A DNA stretch of 64,000 bases. Origin: DATFDN01 sp963762525 (GTDB lineage Bacteria > Pseudomonadota > Alphaproteobacteria > Acetobacterales > Acetobacteraceae). The stretch lies in assembly GCA_963762525.1 (NCBI GenBank), contig CAVXKT010000007.1, forward strand, positions 1-64,000. Direction: 5' to 3'. Positions within the stretch are counted from its first letter, which is position 1. Every line of letters begins with the position of its first letter. Shown in pieces: positions 28,300 to 36,581 of this stretch. The position numbers and the translations under genes are program-made. Under the pieces are notes generated by a model, which worked only from the letters and a program-made list of their open reading frames with translations, did not search any database and was not told where the DNA came from.

Positions 28300-29543
28300 T
28301 CCACGGTGAAATGGCGGAGATGCTGCGCACCCGCCGCCCCGGTTACTCGCTGCCCGGACGCTTCTACAACGATCCGGCGATCTTCGCGCTCGATATGGAA
28401 GTTATCTTTCAGCGTGAATGGCTCTATGTCGGCGCCACCTGCGAGGTGGAGGAGCCCGGACAGTACATGACCGTGTCCATCGGCGGCTCCTCCATCATCG
28501 TCGTGCGCGGCACCGACGGCGAGCTGCGCGGCTTCTTCAACACCTGCCGCCATCGCGGCTTTCGCATCTGCGATGCCGAGCACGGCCGGGCGAAGTCGTT
28601 CGTGTGCCCCTATCACCGCTGGAATTACCGGCTCGACGGCGCGCTGATATCGGCGATGTACATGCCGGAGGACTTCGACCGCGCCGCGCATTCGCTGAAG
28701 CCGGTTCGGGTCCGCACCGTCAGCGGCACCATCTATATTTCGCTCGCCGACGATCCGCCCGATTTCGCCCGCTATGCGCGCGACCTCGCACCGCTGCTGG
28801 CGGCGCATCAGTTGGATCGCGCCAAGGTGGCCCACATCGATCATCTGGTGGTGGAGGGCAACTGGAAGCTGATGCTGGAGAATTCGCGCGAATGCTATCA
28901 TTGCGCGACCGGCCATCGCGAGTTGATGCGCACCTTTCTCGACATCTACGATTTCGCCGATCCGAGCGAGGCCGCCGACATCGCCGCGTTCTGGCAACGC
29001 TGCGAGGCCGAGGGCCTGCCCAGCCATATCGCCGACGGACCCGAGTACCGGGCCAGCCGGCTCCCGTTCACCCGCGGCGCGGTATCGACCACGATCGATG
29101 GCAAGCCCGCCGTCGCTCGCCTGCTGGGGGCGGTGCCGCACAACGATATCGGATCGCTGCGGTGGGTGCACTATCCAACCGTCTACAACCACGCGCTCGG
29201 CGACTATGCGGTGACGGTGCGGATGCTGCCGATGGACACCGAACGCACGCTGGTCAGCACCACCTGGCTGGTCGATCGCGAGGCGGTCGAGGGGCGCGAC
29301 TACGACAAGGCGAACCTCATCCGGGTGTGGGACGTCACCAACCAGCAGGACGCCGCGCTGGTGAAGCGCAACCAACTGGGCATCAATTCCGTCGGCTACC
29401 AGCCCGGCCCCTATTCGCCGACGCTGGAGGCCGGCGTCATCAAGTTCGTCGAGTGGTACTGCGCCAAGATGGCCCGCCATGTCGGCGCCGAGGAGGCGTC
29501 GCCGCCGCTCGCCCGGCGGCTCGCCGACGTGGCGGGCGACTGA
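28296..29543 (+). CDS. Rieske betaine-type monooxygenase, GbcA-like
   Basis: An intact 415-residue single-component-type Rieske oxygenase resembling glycine betaine monooxygenase GbcA and stachydrine demethylase. The Rieske motif is C84-x-H86 (TCRHRG) and C104-x2-H107 (CPYHRW). The iron site lies in ENSRECYHCATGHREL (E199, H202, H207). Such enzymes remove an N-methyl group as formaldehyde, e.g. glycine betaine to dimethylglycine. Fusion by overlap to soxBDAG supports a demethylation chain ending in glycine. No GbcB reductase or DgcAB dimethylglycine demethylase is next to it. Carnitine, proline betaine or choline-derived substrates remain possible. Confidence 0.88.
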   Translation: MIHGEMAEMLRTRRPGYSLPGRFYNDPAIFALDMEVIFQREWLYVGATCEVEEPGQYMTVSIGGSSIIVVRGTDGELRGFFNTCRHRGFRICDAEHGRAKSFVCPYHRWNYRLDGALISAMYMPEDFDRAAHSLKPVRVRTVSGTIYISLADDPPDFARYARDLAPLLAAHQLDRAKVAHIDHLVVEGNWKLMLENSRECYHCATGHRELMRTFLDIYDFADPSEAADIAAFWQRCEAEGLPSHIADGPEYRASRLPFTRGAVSTTIDGKPAVARLLGAVPHNDIGSLRWVHYPTVYNHALGDYAVTVRMLPMDTERTLVSTTWLVDREAVEGRDYDKANLIRVWDVTNQQDAALVKRNQLGINSVGYQPGPYSPTLEAGVIKFVEWYCAKMARHVGAEEASPPLARRLADVAGD

Positions 29544-29597
29544 TTATGACTTCGCTGGTGCGCGACTAGTAGAGCGATTCCATGGAAGCCACCCATT

Positions 29598-29630
29598 GCG
29601 TAGGGCGGATAAGCCCTTGCGCAATCCGCC
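29598..29630. repeat. REP-like palindrome (GTAGGGCGGAT family)
   Basis: GTAGGGCGGAT ... AATCCGCC forms a hairpin with arms GGCGGAT/ATCCGCC and the GTAGGG head typical of dispersed REP-type elements. It lies in the short gap between the convergent ends of the Rieske gene and the osmoprotectant binding protein. A second element with the same head is at 45216. No transposase gene is visible. It may also stop transcription from both sides, as a bidirectional structure. Confidence 0.6.
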
Positions 29631-29656
29631 TTTCGTTCGCTCGGCACGAAGCCGGA

Positions 29657-30547
29657 TCAGACCAGATTCTGCGATTTGAGGAACGACGCGGCGACGGCTT
29701 CGACCGTCTTGTGTTCGACGTCCACCGAGGCGTTCAGACCAGCCAATGTGTGATCGTCCAACTTCGCCGACACCCCGTTGAGCAGGTCCGCGAGCTTGGG
29801 GTTGGCGTCCAGCACCTCCTTGCGAATGACCGGCGTGAGCGCATAGGACGGAAAGAAACCCTTGTTGTCGCTCAGCACCAAGAAATGAAAGGCGGGGATT
29901 CGCCCGTCGGTGGCGAACACGAGGCCGACATCCACCTGATGCTCGTGCAGCGCCTGGTAGGTGAGCCCGGCATCCATCAACTTCAGATTGGCGCGGCCGA
30001 AGGTAAACCCGTAATCCTTCTCCAGCGGCCGCAATCCGTCGGGCCGCTCGGCGAACTCCGCATCGCAGGCGAAGGTCATCTTCGTGCCGTCGTTGATCGC
30101 CTTCGCCAGATCGCTGATCGAGGTGATGTGGCGCTGTTCCGCGTCCGACTGGTTCATCGCCAGGGCATAGGTGTTGTTGGCGCGTGACGGGTTGAGCCAA
30201 ATGATGCCTCGCTTGGCGTCCAGTTCCTTGACCTTGTCGTAGGTCTGCTGCGGCGTCATGCGCTCCTTGATCTTGTCGTAAACGATCAGCGCGGTGCCGG
30301 TGTACTCCCAATAGAGATCCACCTGGCCGTTCTCCAGGGCGCGGCGCAGCACCGTGCTGCCCATGTTGTCGCGCACGTCCACGGTGAAGCCGTTGGCGCG
30401 CAGCAGCTGCGCCGTCATCGTGGCCATCAGCAATTGCTCGGTGAAGTTCTTGCCGCCGACCACGATGGTCTTTCCCGCCGCGGATGCGTCGGTGCCGACC
30501 GAGAGTCCGGCGGCGGTCGCGAGAATCAGGAATGCTCGTCTCTGCAT
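29657..30547 (-). CDS. Osmoprotectant (OpuC/OsmF-type) periplasmic binding protein
   Basis: An intact 296-residue binding protein with a signal peptide (MQRRAFLILATAAGLSVGTDASA). The quaternary-amine receptor family is recognised by KTIVVGGKNFTEQLLMATMTAQLL, GQVDLYWEYTGTAL and QVDVGLVFATDGRIPAFHFLVL. The domain binds betaines, choline or carnitine through an aromatic cage. It is the last gene of a four-gene importer on the minus strand and faces the GbcA-like gene. Together they support import and demethylation of betaine-type compounds. Confidence 0.9.
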   Translation of the reverse strand: MQRRAFLILATAAGLSVGTDASAAGKTIVVGGKNFTEQLLMATMTAQLLRANGFTVDVRDNMGSTVLRRALENGQVDLYWEYTGTALIVYDKIKERMTPQQTYDKVKELDAKRGIIWLNPSRANNTYALAMNQSDAEQRHITSISDLAKAINDGTKMTFACDAEFAERPDGLRPLEKDYGFTFGRANLKLMDAGLTYQALHEHQVDVGLVFATDGRIPAFHFLVLSDNKGFFPSYALTPVIRKEVLDANPKLADLLNGVSAKLDDHTLAGLNASVDVEHKTVEAVAASFLKSQNLV

Positions 30548-30571
30548 GAGATGCTCTCCGAAGAGTTGCCT

Positions 30572-31324
30572 TCAGTCCTTCGGCACCACGCCGCGCGAGA
30601 TGATGGCGCGCCCGGCCGTCGCGATCAGGAAATCGATCGCCACCGCCAGCAGGGCGGTCGGGATGGCGCCGGCGAGCAGCACCCCGGTATCGTCGAGATC
30701 GATGCCGGTGAAGATCAGTTGGCCGAGCCCGCCGCCGCCGATCAGGAATGCCAGCGGCGCCGTCCCGACATTGATGGTCACGGCGGTGCGGATGCCGGCG
30801 AAGATCACCCAAGCCGCGTTCGGCAGCTCGACCCGCAACAGGATCTGGCGCGGCTGCATACCCATTCCGGTCGCCGACTCGATCAGGTGGCGCGGAACCT
30901 CCAGCAGCCCGATATAGGTGTTGCGCACGATCGGCAGCAGCGTCGCCACCCACAGCGCGATGATCGCCGGGCGCGGACCGATGCCGAGAAAGCTCATCGA
31001 CAGCGCCAGCACGGCCAGGGTCGGGACGGTGGTTCCGATGTTCAGCACCTGCATGACGGTTTCCGCCACGCCGCGGAACGCCGGTCGGCTCAGCAGGGTG
31101 CCGAGCGGGACTCCGGTCACGATCGCCAGGCCGCCCGAGATGGCGACCAGCACGATCTGCTGTTGCGTCAGATAGAGGATGTCGTCCCAGTGGTCCATGA
31201 TGTCGCCGGCAAGACCGGCGGCCCACAGGGCGAGGACGGCGGCGAGGATGATCGCGAGAACCGACAGCGGCCCGGTCAATTGCCGCAAACGCAACTGCGC
31301 GGCGGGGGCGGTGAGGGCGACCAT
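30572..31324 (-). CDS. Osmoprotectant ABC transporter permease (OpuCD/OpuCB-type)
   Basis: An intact inner-membrane permease of about 250 residues with six hydrophobic segments. The EAA loop is ESATGMGMQPRQILLRVELPNAAWVIFAG. It has a longer N-terminus than its paralogue at 32.5 kb. The ATG at 31324 overlaps the ATPase stop; a TTG one codon upstream is in frame. Both permeases of the heterodimer are present in this operon. Confidence 0.9.
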   Translation of the reverse strand: MVALTAPAAQLRLRQLTGPLSVLAIILAAVLALWAAGLAGDIMDHWDDILYLTQQQIVLVAISGGLAIVTGVPLGTLLSRPAFRGVAETVMQVLNIGTTVPTLAVLALSMSFLGIGPRPAIIALWVATLLPIVRNTYIGLLEVPRHLIESATGMGMQPRQILLRVELPNAAWVIFAGIRTAVTINVGTAPLAFLIGGGGLGQLIFTGIDLDDTGVLLAGAIPTALLAVAIDFLIATAGRAIISRGVVPKD

Positions 31325-32490
31325 CAATGCGCCCCGGTGGTTTCCGGATCGGCCCGGGTCGGGGCCTCGGCGCCGCCGATGCGATAGGTTTCGCCCAGGA
31401 AGCGGGTGATGCCTCGCTGGGTCACGTGACCCCGGAACCGCCCCTCGCCATCGATGCAGGCGAGCCAGCTCACGTCATGGGTGAACATGAGCGAGACGGC
31501 GGTGCGCAGATCGTCGTCGATCCCGACCGCGACCGGAAGCGCCTCGGCGTGCTCGGTGCAGCGCCCTTGCCGCGCCGCGCCGTCGGTGCGCCGGATCTGC
31601 CCGGTCGGGCGGCCCTCGCCATCAACCATCACGATGTGTTCGTTGTCGTGCTCGTTCATCAGCCGCCCGGCGGTGTCCAGCGTATCGTCGCCGCGCACCG
31701 ACGGCGCCTCCTCATGCATGACGCTGCCGACGCGCACCAACCGCAGCCGCTTCAGCGTGCGGTCGCCGCCGACGAAATCGGCGACGAAGCCGTTGGCGGG
31801 ATGCGCCAGCACGTGATCGGGCGTGTCGTACTGTTCGAGCCGACCGCTGCGGAACAGCGCGATGCGATCGCCCATCTTCACCGCCTCGTCGATGTCGTGG
31901 CTCACGAACATGACGGTTTTGCGCAGCGTCTTCTGCATGCGCAGGAATTCGTCCTGGATGATCTCGCGGTTGATGGGATCGATGGCGCCGAACGGCTCGT
32001 CCATGATCATCACCGGCGGGTCGGCTGCCAGCGCGCGCACCACGCCTACCCGCTGCTGCTGGCCGCCGGACAGCTCGCGCGGATAGCGCTTGAGGAACAC
32101 CGCCGGGTCGAGGGCCACCAGCTCCAGCAACTCCGCCGCCCGCTTGCGCGCCTTGCGGTCGTCCCAGTTGAGCAAGCGGGGAACCACGCAGATATTGTCC
32201 TCCACGGTCATGTTCGGGAACAGCCCGATTTGCTGGATCACGTATCCCATGGTCCGCCGCACCATGACCGGATCGAGCTCGTCGGTGTCGCGCCCGCCGA
32301 CCAGGATTTTGCCGGAGGTTTTCGGGATCAGGCGGTTGACCATCTTGAGCGTGGTCGTCTTGCCGCAGCCGGACGGGCCGAGCAGGATGCAGATATCGCC
32401 CTCCGGCACGTGCATGTTGATGCGGTCGGCGGCGATGACCTCGCCGGCCGGGGTGGCGAAGGTCTTGGTCAGTTCCTGCAGCTCGATCAT
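31324..32490 (-). CDS. Osmoprotectant ABC transporter ATPase with tandem CBS domains (OpuCA-type)
   Basis: An intact 388-residue ATPase. Walker A is GPSGCGKTTTLKMVN near residue 38, the signature is LSGGQQQRVGVVRAL, and Walker B is VMIMDEPFGAIDP. From about 250 two CBS repeats follow (MHEEAPSVRGDDTLDTAGRLM ... ISWLACIDGEGRFRG-like). CBS domains in OpuCA/OpuA sense ionic strength or c-di-AMP and gate uptake by osmotic state. It sits between the two permease genes, coupled to both by 1-4 nt spacing. Confidence 0.93.
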   Translation of the reverse strand: MIELQELTKTFATPAGEVIAADRINMHVPEGDICILLGPSGCGKTTTLKMVNRLIPKTSGKILVGGRDTDELDPVMVRRTMGYVIQQIGLFPNMTVEDNICVVPRLLNWDDRKARKRAAELLELVALDPAVFLKRYPRELSGGQQQRVGVVRALAADPPVMIMDEPFGAIDPINREIIQDEFLRMQKTLRKTVMFVSHDIDEAVKMGDRIALFRSGRLEQYDTPDHVLAHPANGFVADFVGGDRTLKRLRLVRVGSVMHEEAPSVRGDDTLDTAGRLMNEHDNEHIVMVDGEGRPTGQIRRTDGAARQGRCTEHAEALPVAVGIDDDLRTAVSLMFTHDVSWLACIDGEGRFRGHVTQRGITRFLGETYRIGGAEAPTRADPETTGAH

Positions 32491-32494
32491 GCGC

Positions 32495-33154
32495 TCACCT
32501 CGCTGAGACCCGGAGCCCGGTCGGGGTCAATCCGCGCTGCAACCACAGCAGCCCGTAATCGGCGACCACCGCGAGCACGCTGACGGCGAGCGCGCCGGCA
32601 ATCAATTGCCGCGGGTCGGTCTGCGAGATGCCGCGGCTGATCAGCGTTCCGAGCCCGCCGGCGCCGATATAGGCGGCGATCGCGGTGACGCCGATGTTGA
32701 TGACGACGGCGATCCGCACCCCGGCCATGATGACCGGAACGGCGAGCGGGATCTCCACCCGCCACAGCCGTTGCGCCGACCGCATCCCCATGCCGCGCGC
32801 CGCCTCGCGCAGCGCCGGGTCGATGTTGGTGATGGCGGTGTAGGTGTTGCGGATGATCGGCAGCTGCGAATAGAGCAGTACGGCGATGACCGCCGGAAGA
32901 TAGCCGATGCCCTGGCCGATGATCGAGAGCACCGGGATCAGCAGCCCGAACAGCGCGATCGAGGGGATGGTCATGACGATCGCCGCGATATAGAGGACCG
33001 TATTCGCGACCCGACGGTTCAAGGTGATGGCGATGCCGATCGGCACCCCGGTGAGGATCGCCAGGCCTACGGCGACGCCGACGATGGCGATGTGCTGGAC
33101 CGCCAGACCGATGATGATGCCGAAATTCGCGTAGATAAAGCGAAAGGTTTCCAT
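32495..33154 (-). CDS. Osmoprotectant ABC transporter permease (OpuCB-type)
   Basis: An intact 219-residue permease, the first gene of the operon. The EAA loop reads REAARGMGMRSAQRLWRVEIPLAVPVIMAG, and NIGVTAIAAYIGAGGLGTLI is typical of the quaternary-amine permeases. The start is ATG 33154 in the 128-bp divergent gap shared with the AI-2E transporter gene, so a promoter for this operon is expected there. The Shine-Dalgarno sequence is weak. Confidence 0.92.
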   Translation of the reverse strand: METFRFIYANFGIIIGLAVQHIAIVGVAVGLAILTGVPIGIAITLNRRVANTVLYIAAIVMTIPSIALFGLLIPVLSIIGQGIGYLPAVIAVLLYSQLPIIRNTYTAITNIDPALREAARGMGMRSAQRLWRVEIPLAVPVIMAGVRIAVVINIGVTAIAAYIGAGGLGTLISRGISQTDPRQLIAGALAVSVLAVVADYGLLWLQRGLTPTGLRVSAR

Positions 33155-33282
33155 CCCCGCGGCCCTTCAGGCAACTTGGACGCCCGCCGGCTTGCGACTT
33201 CGACGAAGCGGGCTCCCGCGAACGTGTCGTGAGTCAAATCGGCTTGCCGACAATATCATCATCCATTCGAGGAGCAGACACA

Positions 33283-35220
33283 ATGGCCGGGCCGCCCGAT
33301 CCGCAACTTCGCGAGCCGGCGCGGGTGTCCGCCGTCGGTCTGCCCGGGCTGGACAGCCTGTTCACCCTGCTGGTGGGCATCGTCATCGTCGCTGCATTGT
33401 TTCTCGCCCGCGAGGTGCTGATCCCGATCACCCTCGCGGTGCTGCTCAGCTTTCTGCTGAACCCGCTGGTCAATCTCCTCCGTTTTCTGTGGCTCGGGCG
33501 CGTGCTGTCGGTGCTGCTCGCGGTAGCTCTGGGAATCGTGATGATCCTCGCCGTCGCCGGGCTGATCGGCACCCAGATCGCCGACCTCGCCTCCAAGGTG
33601 CCGGAATACACTGACACCATAAACCACAAGATCGAGGCGGTGCGCAACTACACCATCGGTCATTTATCCGCGGTCATGAACGGGCTCAGCAACCAGACCG
33701 CGGCGACGACCGCGGCGACCTCCGGCACGCCGGCAAACGCCGCGACTTCGCCTGCACCCGCGACGTCGAGCGGACCGAAGCCGATCCCGGTGGAGGTCCA
33801 CCAGCCGCTATCGGCGGTGGCGCTGGCGGAAAACGTGCTCAGCCCGATCGTCAGCCCGCTCGCCACCACCGGCATCGTCTTCGTCGTCAGCATCTTCATC
33901 CTGCTGCAGCGCGAGGATCTGCGCGACCGCTTCATCCGGCTGATCGGCTCGGGCGATCTGCACCGCACCACCGTGGCGATGAACGACGCCGCGCATCGGC
34001 TGTCGCGCTATTTCCTCGCCCAGCTTTCGGTAAACGCCGGCTTCGGCTGCGTAATCGGTATCGGTCTGGCGCTGATCGGCGTTCCCAGTCCGGTGCTGTG
34101 GGGCGTGATGGCGATGCTGCTGCGCTTCGTGCCCTATATCGGCTCGCCGATGGCGGCGGTGTTGCCGATCGCGCTGGCGGCGGCGGTGGAGCCGGGATGG
34201 GCGATGGCGATCTGGACGGCGCTGCTGTTCCTGGTCGTGGAACTCGTCACCGGCCAGGCGATCGAGCCGCTGCTTTACGGTCATAGCACCGGCCTGTCGC
34301 CGGTCGCGGTGGTGGTCGCGGCGATCTTCTGGACCTGGATTTGGGGTCCGATCGGGCTCATCCTGTCGATGCCGCTCACGCTCTGCATGGTGGTGCTCGG
34401 CCGCTACGTGCCGCGGCTCGAATTCCTCGATGTGCTGCTGGGCGATCGTCCGGCGCTGACGCCGACGGAAAGCTTTTATCAACGCTTGCTGGCGAACGAT
34501 CCGGACGAGGCGCAGGAACAGGCCGAGGAGTTTCTGAAGGAGCACGCGCTCTCGGCCTATTACGATCAGGTGGCATTACCCGGCCTGCAACTCGCCGCCG
34601 CGGACGCCGCGCGCGGGGTGCTGAAGGCCGAACAGGTGGAACAATTGCGCGACTCGATCGAGAGCCTGGTGCGCGAGCTGGACGACAATCCGGATGTAGT
34701 CCCGGCGGAGGCCGGCTCCGGCCCGCACCTGCCGCGCTTCCTCACGCGCCAGCCCGAAGCCGCCGAGCCGGCACCCGAGCTGGCGGCGGAATGGGAGGGC
34801 GAGACGCCCGTTCTCTGCCTGGCCGGGCGCGGGCCGCTGGACGAGGCGGCGGCGATGATCCTGGCCCAGCTGCTCGGCAAGCACGGCCTGAATGCGCGCG
34901 TGCTGCCGCATGTGGCGGCCTCGCGCACGCGCATCGACACGCTGCCGGTCGAAGGCGTGGCGATGGTGTGTCTCGCCTATCTCGAACTCAGCGGCACCCC
35001 GGCGCATCTGCGCAACCTGCTGCGCCGACTGCGTCAGCGCCTGTCCGACCAGCCGATCCTGGTCGGGATGTTGCCATCCGGCGACACGCTGCTCACCGAT
35101 GAGCGGCTGCGCTCGGCGAGCGGGGCCGACATGTTCGTGACCAGCTTCCACGAGGCGGTCGATGCCTGCCTGGAGACCGCGCGCCGCGGCCGCCCGCCGC
35201 GAACCCGCAGCGCGGCTTAG
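33283..35220 (+). CDS. AI-2E family (PerM-like) transporter with long C-terminal extension
   Basis: A 645-residue protein, almost twice the usual 350. The N-terminal 400 residues are the AI-2E exporter fold: eight hydrophobic segments, PITLAVLLSFLLNPLV near the start, FVPYIGSPMAAVLPI, and GQAIEPLLYGHSTGLSPV. A Thr/Ala/Pro-rich loop (about 145-185) precedes the fourth segment. From about 400 to the end is a soluble region (SFYQRLLANDPDEAQEQAEEFL, then an alpha/beta-like ELAAEWEGETPVLCLAGRGPLDEAAAMILAQLL) of unknown function. The ATG at 33283 has a GAGGAG Shine-Dalgarno sequence eight bases upstream. Family members export peptides or sodium, and the substrate here is unknown. Confidence 0.85.
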   Translation: MAGPPDPQLREPARVSAVGLPGLDSLFTLLVGIVIVAALFLAREVLIPITLAVLLSFLLNPLVNLLRFLWLGRVLSVLLAVALGIVMILAVAGLIGTQIADLASKVPEYTDTINHKIEAVRNYTIGHLSAVMNGLSNQTAATTAATSGTPANAATSPAPATSSGPKPIPVEVHQPLSAVALAENVLSPIVSPLATTGIVFVVSIFILLQREDLRDRFIRLIGSGDLHRTTVAMNDAAHRLSRYFLAQLSVNAGFGCVIGIGLALIGVPSPVLWGVMAMLLRFVPYIGSPMAAVLPIALAAAVEPGWAMAIWTALLFLVVELVTGQAIEPLLYGHSTGLSPVAVVVAAIFWTWIWGPIGLILSMPLTLCMVVLGRYVPRLEFLDVLLGDRPALTPTESFYQRLLANDPDEAQEQAEEFLKEHALSAYYDQVALPGLQLAAADAARGVLKAEQVEQLRDSIESLVRELDDNPDVVPAEAGSGPHLPRFLTRQPEAAEPAPELAAEWEGETPVLCLAGRGPLDEAAAMILAQLLGKHGLNARVLPHVAASRTRIDTLPVEGVAMVCLAYLELSGTPAHLRNLLRRLRQRLSDQPILVGMLPSGDTLLTDERLRSASGADMFVTSFHEAVDACLETARRGRPPRTRSAA

Positions 35221-35237
35221 TTGCGCTCGCCGCGACC

Positions 35238-35355
35238 CTGATTGCGTACGCGCCGTAGGGGTGTGCGAGTTCTGATTGTGTACACGGTCGAGGGGTGCGC
35301 GAGCCTGATTGTGTACACGGTCGGGGGGTGCGCGAGTTTGATTGTGTACACGGTT
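35238..35355. repeat. Tandem 33-34 bp repeat, about 3.5 copies, each with a TGTACA palindrome
   Basis: Units begin at 35238 (degenerate), 35272, 35305 and 35338, with periods of 34, 33 and 33. The core TGATTGTGTACACGGTC is nearly identical in the last three, joined by GGGGTGCGCGAG. GTGTACAC is a perfect 8-bp palindrome in each of these copies; the first has GCGTACGC. The block lies between the stops of the AI-2E transporter and convergent thpR. No spacers vary, so it is not a CRISPR array. It could be a minisatellite or a row of protein-binding sites. Confidence 0.85.
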
Positions 35356-35364
35356 TTCCGGCGC

Positions 35365-35904
35365 TCAAGCCCTGGTCAGCTCGTACTCCGCCTCCGCCTC
35401 ATACACCGCCCGGTCCTTGCCGAGGCGAGAGCTGAACAGGGTGAAGTGGCGCACCGGCACCGGGGCGGCGCGAAACAGGCCGTGCGCTTGCAGCCAGGCG
35501 GCGAGCTTGGCCTCGGGCGCATTGTCGAGCCGTGCCAGGGTGACGTGGGGCTGGAACCGCCGCCGCTCCGGCTCCAGGCCGATCCGCTGCAAGGCCGTCT
35601 CAACCTTGGCCCGCAGATGCTCGAGCGCCGGCGTCCGTTCGACCCCGGCCCACAAGGCGCCGCCGCGGCCGGGTTTCTCGAACACCCCGATCCCCGCGAG
35701 CGTCAGCGGAAATCCGGGCGCCCGGATCGCCGCCAGGGCATGATCGATCTCCTCCGCCTGCCAGCCCGGCATCTCGCCGATGAAGCGCAGCGTCAGGTGA
35801 TGGTTGTCGGTCGGCACCCATCGGGCGCCGGGCAACCCGCCCGCGAGCAGCCCCAGAATTTGCCGGAGCGATGCCGGCAGATCGAGCGCGACGAACAGCC
35901 TCAT
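35365..35904 (-). CDS. thpR: RNA 2',3'-cyclic phosphodiesterase
   Basis: An intact 179-residue 2H phosphoesterase. The two HxTx catalytic motifs are HHLTLRF (about residue 40) and QPHVTLARL (about 124), at the usual spacing. The N-terminus MRLFVALDLPASLR is typical of ThpR/LigT. It hydrolyses 2',3'-cyclic phosphates at RNA ends. It overlaps the stop of tesA by ATGA, so it is co-transcribed with it. Confidence 0.93.
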   Translation of the reverse strand: MRLFVALDLPASLRQILGLLAGGLPGARWVPTDNHHLTLRFIGEMPGWQAEEIDHALAAIRAPGFPLTLAGIGVFEKPGRGGALWAGVERTPALEHLRAKVETALQRIGLEPERRRFQPHVTLARLDNAPEAKLAAWLQAHGLFRAAPVPVRHFTLFSSRLGKDRAVYEAEAEYELTRA

Positions 35905-36581
35905 GCCGATTTGGCCGGCATCGACTTGGTCTTCGTCGATTTGGCCTCCGCCAGCAGTCGCTCCACCTCCGGCAGGATGCGGGTCACGATCCGCTGCACC
36001 GCCTCGGCGTTCGGATGCAGCCCGTCGGACTGGGTCAGGCCGGGGTCGCGCGCGACGCCTTGCAGGAAGAACGGGTCGTAGATCACCCCCGGCCGCTTGC
36101 CGAGCGCATCGAAGACGGCGCGGTACTCGTGCTCGTAGTCGGTGCCGAGATTGGGCGGGGCATACATGCCGGTGAGCAGGACCGGGATGTGGCGGGCCGC
36201 GAGCTGATCGAGGATCGCCGACAGATTGGCCTTCATCGCCGCCGGATCGACGCCGCGCAGCCCGTCATTGGCGCCCAGCTCCACGATCGCGGCACGCGGA
36301 GCGTCGGCCAGCACCCAGTCGAGCCGCGCCAGGCCGCCGGCGCTGGTGTCGCCCGACACCGCGCCGTCGATCACCCGCACGTCGATGCCATGCCGGGCCA
36401 GCGCGGCGGCAAGTTGCGCCTCGAAGCCCTGGTCCCGCGGCAAGCCGTAGCCGGCGGCGAGCGAATCGCCCAGGATCAGCAGCGGGATCGGCGCCGCCCG
36501 GGCGGCCGGCGCCGCCGGGCAGGCCAGCAGCGCGAAGGCCGCGCTGCGAAAGACGGCGCGCGGGCCATATGAAGCTGTCAT
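35901..36581 (-). CDS. tesA: Arylesterase/acyl-CoA thioesterase TesA (SGNH hydrolase)
   Basis: An intact 226-residue periplasmic esterase. The signal peptide runs through FALLACPAAPAARA. The SGNH residues are the Ser in LILGDSLAAGYGLP, Gly in SGDTSAGG, Asn in ELGANDGL and the Asp/His pair in DGLHPN. The C-terminus is lysine-rich (STKTKSMPAKSA). The start codon at 36581 shares a CATG with the divergent ybbA start, so the genes have no separate leader between them. TesA next to YbbAP is the arrangement known from many proteobacteria. Confidence 0.92.
   Translation of the reverse strand: MTASYGPRAVFRSAAFALLACPAAPAARAAPIPLLILGDSLAAGYGLPRDQGFEAQLAAALARHGIDVRVIDGAVSGDTSAGGLARLDWVLADAPRAAIVELGANDGLRGVDPAAMKANLSAILDQLAARHIPVLLTGMYAPPNLGTDYEHEYRAVFDALGKRPGVIYDPFFLQGVARDPGLTQSDGLHPNAEAVQRIVTRILPEVERLLAEAKSTKTKSMPAKSA

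Noticed and set aside
35238..35355. CRISPR array
   Set aside because: Units are contiguous, with no variable spacers, only four copies and no cas genes.
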